64,000 nt of DNA, taken from NCBI RefSeq assembly GCF_004053875.1, contig NZ_SBIP01000008.1:39606-103605 (forward strand), in the 5' to 3' direction. Position numbers and translations under genes: made by a program. The stretch is from Neorhizobium lilium. GTDB taxonomy: Bacteria > Pseudomonadota > Alphaproteobacteria > Rhizobiales > Rhizobiaceae. Of this stretch, positions 61,140-64,000 are shown in pieces. Numbering within the stretch: position 1 is the first letter of the stretch; the number at the start of each line of letters is the position of its first letter. The notes beneath the pieces are model-generated. The model did no database searches. It saw only the letters and a program-made list of their open reading frames with translations, and had not been told where the DNA came from.

Positions 61140-62363
61140 CTACCGTTGGCTGGCGCACACATGCTCCATGCGGAACCCCAGCCCCATCAGTCTGCCGGCG
61201 ATATGCGCGAGGACCGGCCAGCGGGCAATGCCGCGGATGAAGGCCGGAGGGCCTTTGCGACGCTGGTCGTTGCCTTCGTCCGTGCGGCGGCTGCTGCGCA
61301 TCATCAACTGCAGCTTTTGCGTTGCCTTGGTTGGAAACATCCGGCGCTTTTCCACGGCGGCGAGATCCGCGTTGGACAGACGCCCTTCCCGAAGCGGGAC
61401 CGCCACGATATTGGCCGCTGCCACCGCGTCCTGAATGGCAAGGTTCACACCCACGCCCCCGATCGGCGACATGGCATGGGCCGCGTCCCCGATGCAGATG
61501 AGGCCCGGACGCCACCACTGCTTCAGCCGGTCGATCCTGACGACCAGGAGGCTTGTGTCTTCAAAGGAGCAGATTTCCTGCATCCGGTCGACAGGCAGGG
61601 GCGAAATCTCCGCCACCGCCTTGCGGAAGGCTTCGATACCTTTTTGCTGGATCTCAAGGAAGGTCGTCCTGCGCACGACATAGCCGCATTGCCAGTAATC
61701 GCCCCGGTCGATCAGCACCAGTCCCTGGCGGGGACCGGCATGGCCCATCACCTCGTTCGGATCGCCCGGCTGTTTGGAAAGCTTCATCCAGACGACTTCG
61801 CTTGGTTCTCCAAAGCTTTCGACCTCCAGTCCGGCTTTTTCCCGCACGACGGAATTGCGCCCGTCGGCGCCCACCACAAGCTCCGAACGGATGCTTGACC
61901 TGCCCTCGGGCGTCTCGATGACCAGACCCCCGACCGTTTGCCGATCCTCGATCAACTCGATGACCCTGGCATTCATGATCAGCCGGAAGTTCGGATAGCG
62001 ACCGGCCTGTGCCGCCAGGAAATTAAGAAAATCCCATTGCGGCATAAAGGCAATGAAGCGGTGCTTGACCGGCAGGCGAGAAAAATCAGCCATGGTGATG
62101 GTTCGGCCGGCCATCTCCGCCGTCAGTTTGGCAGCGCGAGTGTGTGGAAGCCGCAGAAACTCATCGACAAGCCCGAGCTCCCCCATCACTTCCAGGGTCG
62201 AGGGATGAATGGTATCGCCGCGAAAGTCGCGCAGGAAGTTGCCATGCTTTTCGACCACCGTGACGTCCACACCGGCCCGCGCCAGGAGGAGGCCCAACAT
62301 AAGGCCGCCTGGCCCGGCACCGGCGATCACGCAAGTGGTTGTGATGTCGCTGATCTGGTTCAT
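61140..62363 (-). CDS. FAD-dependent monooxygenase (PHBH fold)
   Basis: 407 aa from ATG 62363. GAGPGGLMLGLLLARAGVDV (FAD-binding GxGxxG), the second FAD motif VVGADGRNSVVR and the third CIGDAAHAMSPIGGVGVN. Hydroxylates an aromatic or similar small substrate; the frame open to 62579 adds no family sequence. Divergent from dxr with 132 nt between starts. Confidence 0.9.
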   Translation of the reverse strand: MNQISDITTTCVIAGAGPGGLMLGLLLARAGVDVTVVEKHGNFLRDFRGDTIHPSTLEVMGELGLVDEFLRLPHTRAAKLTAEMAGRTITMADFSRLPVKHRFIAFMPQWDFLNFLAAQAGRYPNFRLIMNARVIELIEDRQTVGGLVIETPEGRSSIRSELVVGADGRNSVVREKAGLEVESFGEPSEVVWMKLSKQPGDPNEVMGHAGPRQGLVLIDRGDYWQCGYVVRRTTFLEIQQKGIEAFRKAVAEISPLPVDRMQEICSFEDTSLLVVRIDRLKQWWRPGLICIGDAAHAMSPIGGVGVNLAIQDAVAAANIVAVPLREGRLSNADLAAVEKRRMFPTKATQKLQLMMRSSRRTDEGNDQRRKGPPAFIRGIARWPVLAHIAGRLMGLGFRMEHVCASQR

Positions 62364-62495
62364 CGCCCTATGTGCCTGTGAGACGGTATCGGATGCAAGC
62401 TGCACTTGGTCGCAGCCGTCCGAAATCAACCGCATGCTTGTGAGGCGAAGTTTTCGCGAGTAGATCATGCCGAGATTGAGGAAACGGAAAATACC

Positions 62496-63683
62496 ATGGC
62501 CGAAACCGCCGGACGTCGCATCAGCATCCTCGGGTCCACGGGATCGATCGGCGTCAACACGCTGGATGTGGTGCAGCAACTCGGAGGCCGGGACGCTTTC
62601 GATGTCGTCGCCGTGACAGGCAATGCCAATGTCGAGTTGCTGGCTGAGCAGGCAAAGGCCTGCGGTGCCAAACTTGCCGTGACCGCTGATGAGGCGGCCT
62701 ATGGCATGCTCACGCAGGCACTGGCAGGCAGTGGCATCGAGGTAGCCGCGGGGCGCGAGGCCCTGATCGAGGCGGCATCGCGCGATGCGGACTGGGTCAT
62801 GGCCGCGATTGTCGGCACAGCAGGCCTCGCCCCCACGCTTGCCGCCGCGAGGCGCGGTGCAGATATCGCTCTGGCCAACAAGGAATGCCTGGTGTCGGCT
62901 GGCGAGCTGTTTCTAAAGGCTATCGCGGAAGGCGGCGGAAGGCTCATCCCGGTGGACAGCGAGCACAGCGCGATCTTCCAATCGCTCGAAGACGACCAGC
63001 ATCATGCGGTCGAGCGGATCGTGCTGACGGCATCGGGAGGGCCTTTCCGCACCTGGACCCGTGAACAGATGGCGGGCGTGACGGCCGAAATTGCCCGTGC
63101 GCATCCCAACTGGTCCATGGGGCTGAAGATCTCCATTGGCAGTGCATCCATGTTCAACAAGGCGCTGGAAATGATCGAGGCTAAGCACCTCTTCAACCTG
63201 AAGCCCGATCAGATCGAAGTCATCGTGCACCCGCAATCGGTGATCCACTCCATGGTGGGGTATCAGGACGGATCGGTCCTGGCGCAGCTGGGTTGCCCCG
63301 ACATGCGCACTGCCATCGGCTATGCGCTGACCTACCCGGACCGGCCGAAGCTGAATGTCGAGCGTCTGGACTTTGCAAAACTGGCCCGGCTCGATTTTGA
63401 AGCACCGGACGAGGTGCGCTTCCCTGCCCTTCGATTGGCGCGCACCGCGCTTGAAAGAGGCGGGGTTCAGGGCGCGGTCATGAATGCGGCGGAAGAAATC
63501 GCCTTCCATGCCTTTTGTGCCGGACGCATAGGCTTCCTGGACATGGCAGACATTGCCGAACAGGTCATGGAGGATATGGTGGGCTTTGATGCAGCCACCA
63601 CCATGGACGACGTCTTCGCCGCCGATGCCGAAGCGCGGCGCCGCGCCGCCGAGACCATCGCGCGAAGGGAAATGGCGGCTTGA
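62496..63683 (+). CDS. dxr: 1-deoxy-D-xylulose-5-phosphate reductoisomerase
   Basis: First committed step of the MEP isoprenoid pathway. 395 aa. NADPH motif ILGSTGSIGVNTLDVV, LANKECLVSAGELF, the metal/substrate site PVDSEHSAIFQ and TASGGPFR. ATG 62496 gives the family N-terminus. Confidence 0.96.
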   Translation: MAETAGRRISILGSTGSIGVNTLDVVQQLGGRDAFDVVAVTGNANVELLAEQAKACGAKLAVTADEAAYGMLTQALAGSGIEVAAGREALIEAASRDADWVMAAIVGTAGLAPTLAAARRGADIALANKECLVSAGELFLKAIAEGGGRLIPVDSEHSAIFQSLEDDQHHAVERIVLTASGGPFRTWTREQMAGVTAEIARAHPNWSMGLKISIGSASMFNKALEMIEAKHLFNLKPDQIEVIVHPQSVIHSMVGYQDGSVLAQLGCPDMRTAIGYALTYPDRPKLNVERLDFAKLARLDFEAPDEVRFPALRLARTALERGGVQGAVMNAAEEIAFHAFCAGRIGFLDMADIAEQVMEDMVGFDAATTMDDVFAADAEARRRAAETIARREMAA

Positions 63684-63695
63684 GCTACCCACTCC

Positions 63696-63816
63696 ATCCT
63701 CATTCCCTGTGCTTGTCACAGGAATCCAGCCAGCCCAAGTCTTTGGGCTGACAAGAGCCTTTCGCGCCGCAGACGCGTCGCTACTGGATCCCTGTGACAA
63801 GCACAGGGATGAGGAT
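63696..63816. repeat. Rhizobial palindromic intergenic repeat (33-34-bp inverted ends)
   Basis: Left end 63696-63729 (ATCCTCATTCCCTGTGCTTG...) is the near-exact reverse complement of 63784-63816, with one indel and one mismatch. Inside is a second perfect hairpin CAGCCCAA/TTGGGCTG (63731-63750). It lies between the convergent dxr and hemA genes and may act as a bidirectional terminator. Confidence 0.8.
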
Positions 63817-63833
63817 CTTACGGTAAACCCTGC

Positions 63834-64000
63834 TCAAGCGACCTGTCTTGCCAGTGCGCATCGGGACCAGAGTTGGTGGAGGGACGAGACGAGGTGCTCG
63901 ATATCGGCATCGGTATGCAGCGGCGTCGGCGTGATGCGCAGCCGCTCCGTCTTCTTGGCGACCGTCGGATAATTGATCGGCTGCACATAGACGTCGCAGG
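63834..64000 (-). CDS. hemA: 5-aminolevulinate synthase (3' end only)
   Basis: Only the C-terminal ~54 residues are in the window. VQPINYPTV, ERLRITPTPLH and LHQLWSRCALAR are diagnostic of the C4-pathway ALAS, which condenses glycine and succinyl-CoA to start heme synthesis. Stop TGA at 63834-63836; the 5' part lies beyond base 64000. Confidence 0.93.
   Translation of the reverse strand, partial: CDVYVQPINYPTVAKKTERLRITPTPLHTDADIEHLVSSLHQLWSRCALARQVA

Overview
The window is about 64 kb of GC-rich chromosome from an alphaproteobacterium, almost certainly Rhizobiaceae. The evidence is the set and order of core genes: a TIGR02302 protein after lysA, a CpdR-type response regulator, cobS/cobT cobaltochelatase genes, the aroK-aroB pair, small gene-xerD-accA, and a C4-pathway 5-aminolevulinate synthase at the right edge. 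I cannot place the genus from sequence alone.

Left core (1-35,441). In order: lysA (5' end cut off by the window), TIGR02302, cpdR-like, hpt, ftsE-ftsX, a YdcF-type protein, plsC, a ChaC-like cyclotransferase, DUF2125, tyrC-hisC, a methyltransferase, gloB, a DUF985 cupin, an EamA exporter, DUF3108, rpmB, a queuosine-precursor transporter with a candidate preQ1 riboswitch, an AK-like P-loop protein, a phytase-like protein, cobT-cobS, a DnaJ-domain protein, bolA, DUF5666, a CorC-like CBS protein without its membrane domain, aroB-aroK, xerD, accA, an L,D-transpeptidase lipoprotein, a TusA-like protein, a CobW GTPase, a D-Ala-D-Ala carboxypeptidase, an M20 amidohydrolase and tRNA-Arg(CCT).

Integrated element (35,394-55,304). 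A ~19.9 kb prophage-like island sits in the tRNA-Arg gene. Its ends are a 20-bp identity block followed by a second tRNA 3' half. From the right end: tyrosine integrase, cotranscribed Arc-family (RHH) regulator, a control region with three ACCAC-N-GTGGT operators, then a long leftward transcription unit. That unit runs AlpA-like protein, a replication-initiator-like protein whose own gene carries four 24-bp-phased palindromic iterons, small genes, coiled-coil and DUF2213-type head-assembly proteins, tape measure, and others. No portal, major capsid or large terminase is visible, so it is defective, a satellite, or strongly rearranged. The left part carries cargo: a frameshifted prtN-like gene, a VapB45/VapC45-type toxin-antitoxin pair, an XRE regulator with its own triple operator, a GIY-YIG-like protein, a second tyrosine recombinase, membrane proteins and a lipoprotein.

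Right core (55,305-64,000). HWE histidine kinase, cold-shock protein with a long leader, a small hypothetical gene, phosphoketolase-NUDIX operon, DUF2937, a FAD monooxygenase, dxr, and the 3' end of hemA.

Three families of inverted-repeat (MITE-like) intergenic elements are scattered in the core at 8.4, 31.1 and 63.7 kb, with a solo end at 15.3 kb. Several begin exactly at the stop codon of the upstream gene, and one appears to have supplied a new start codon to the tusA-like gene.
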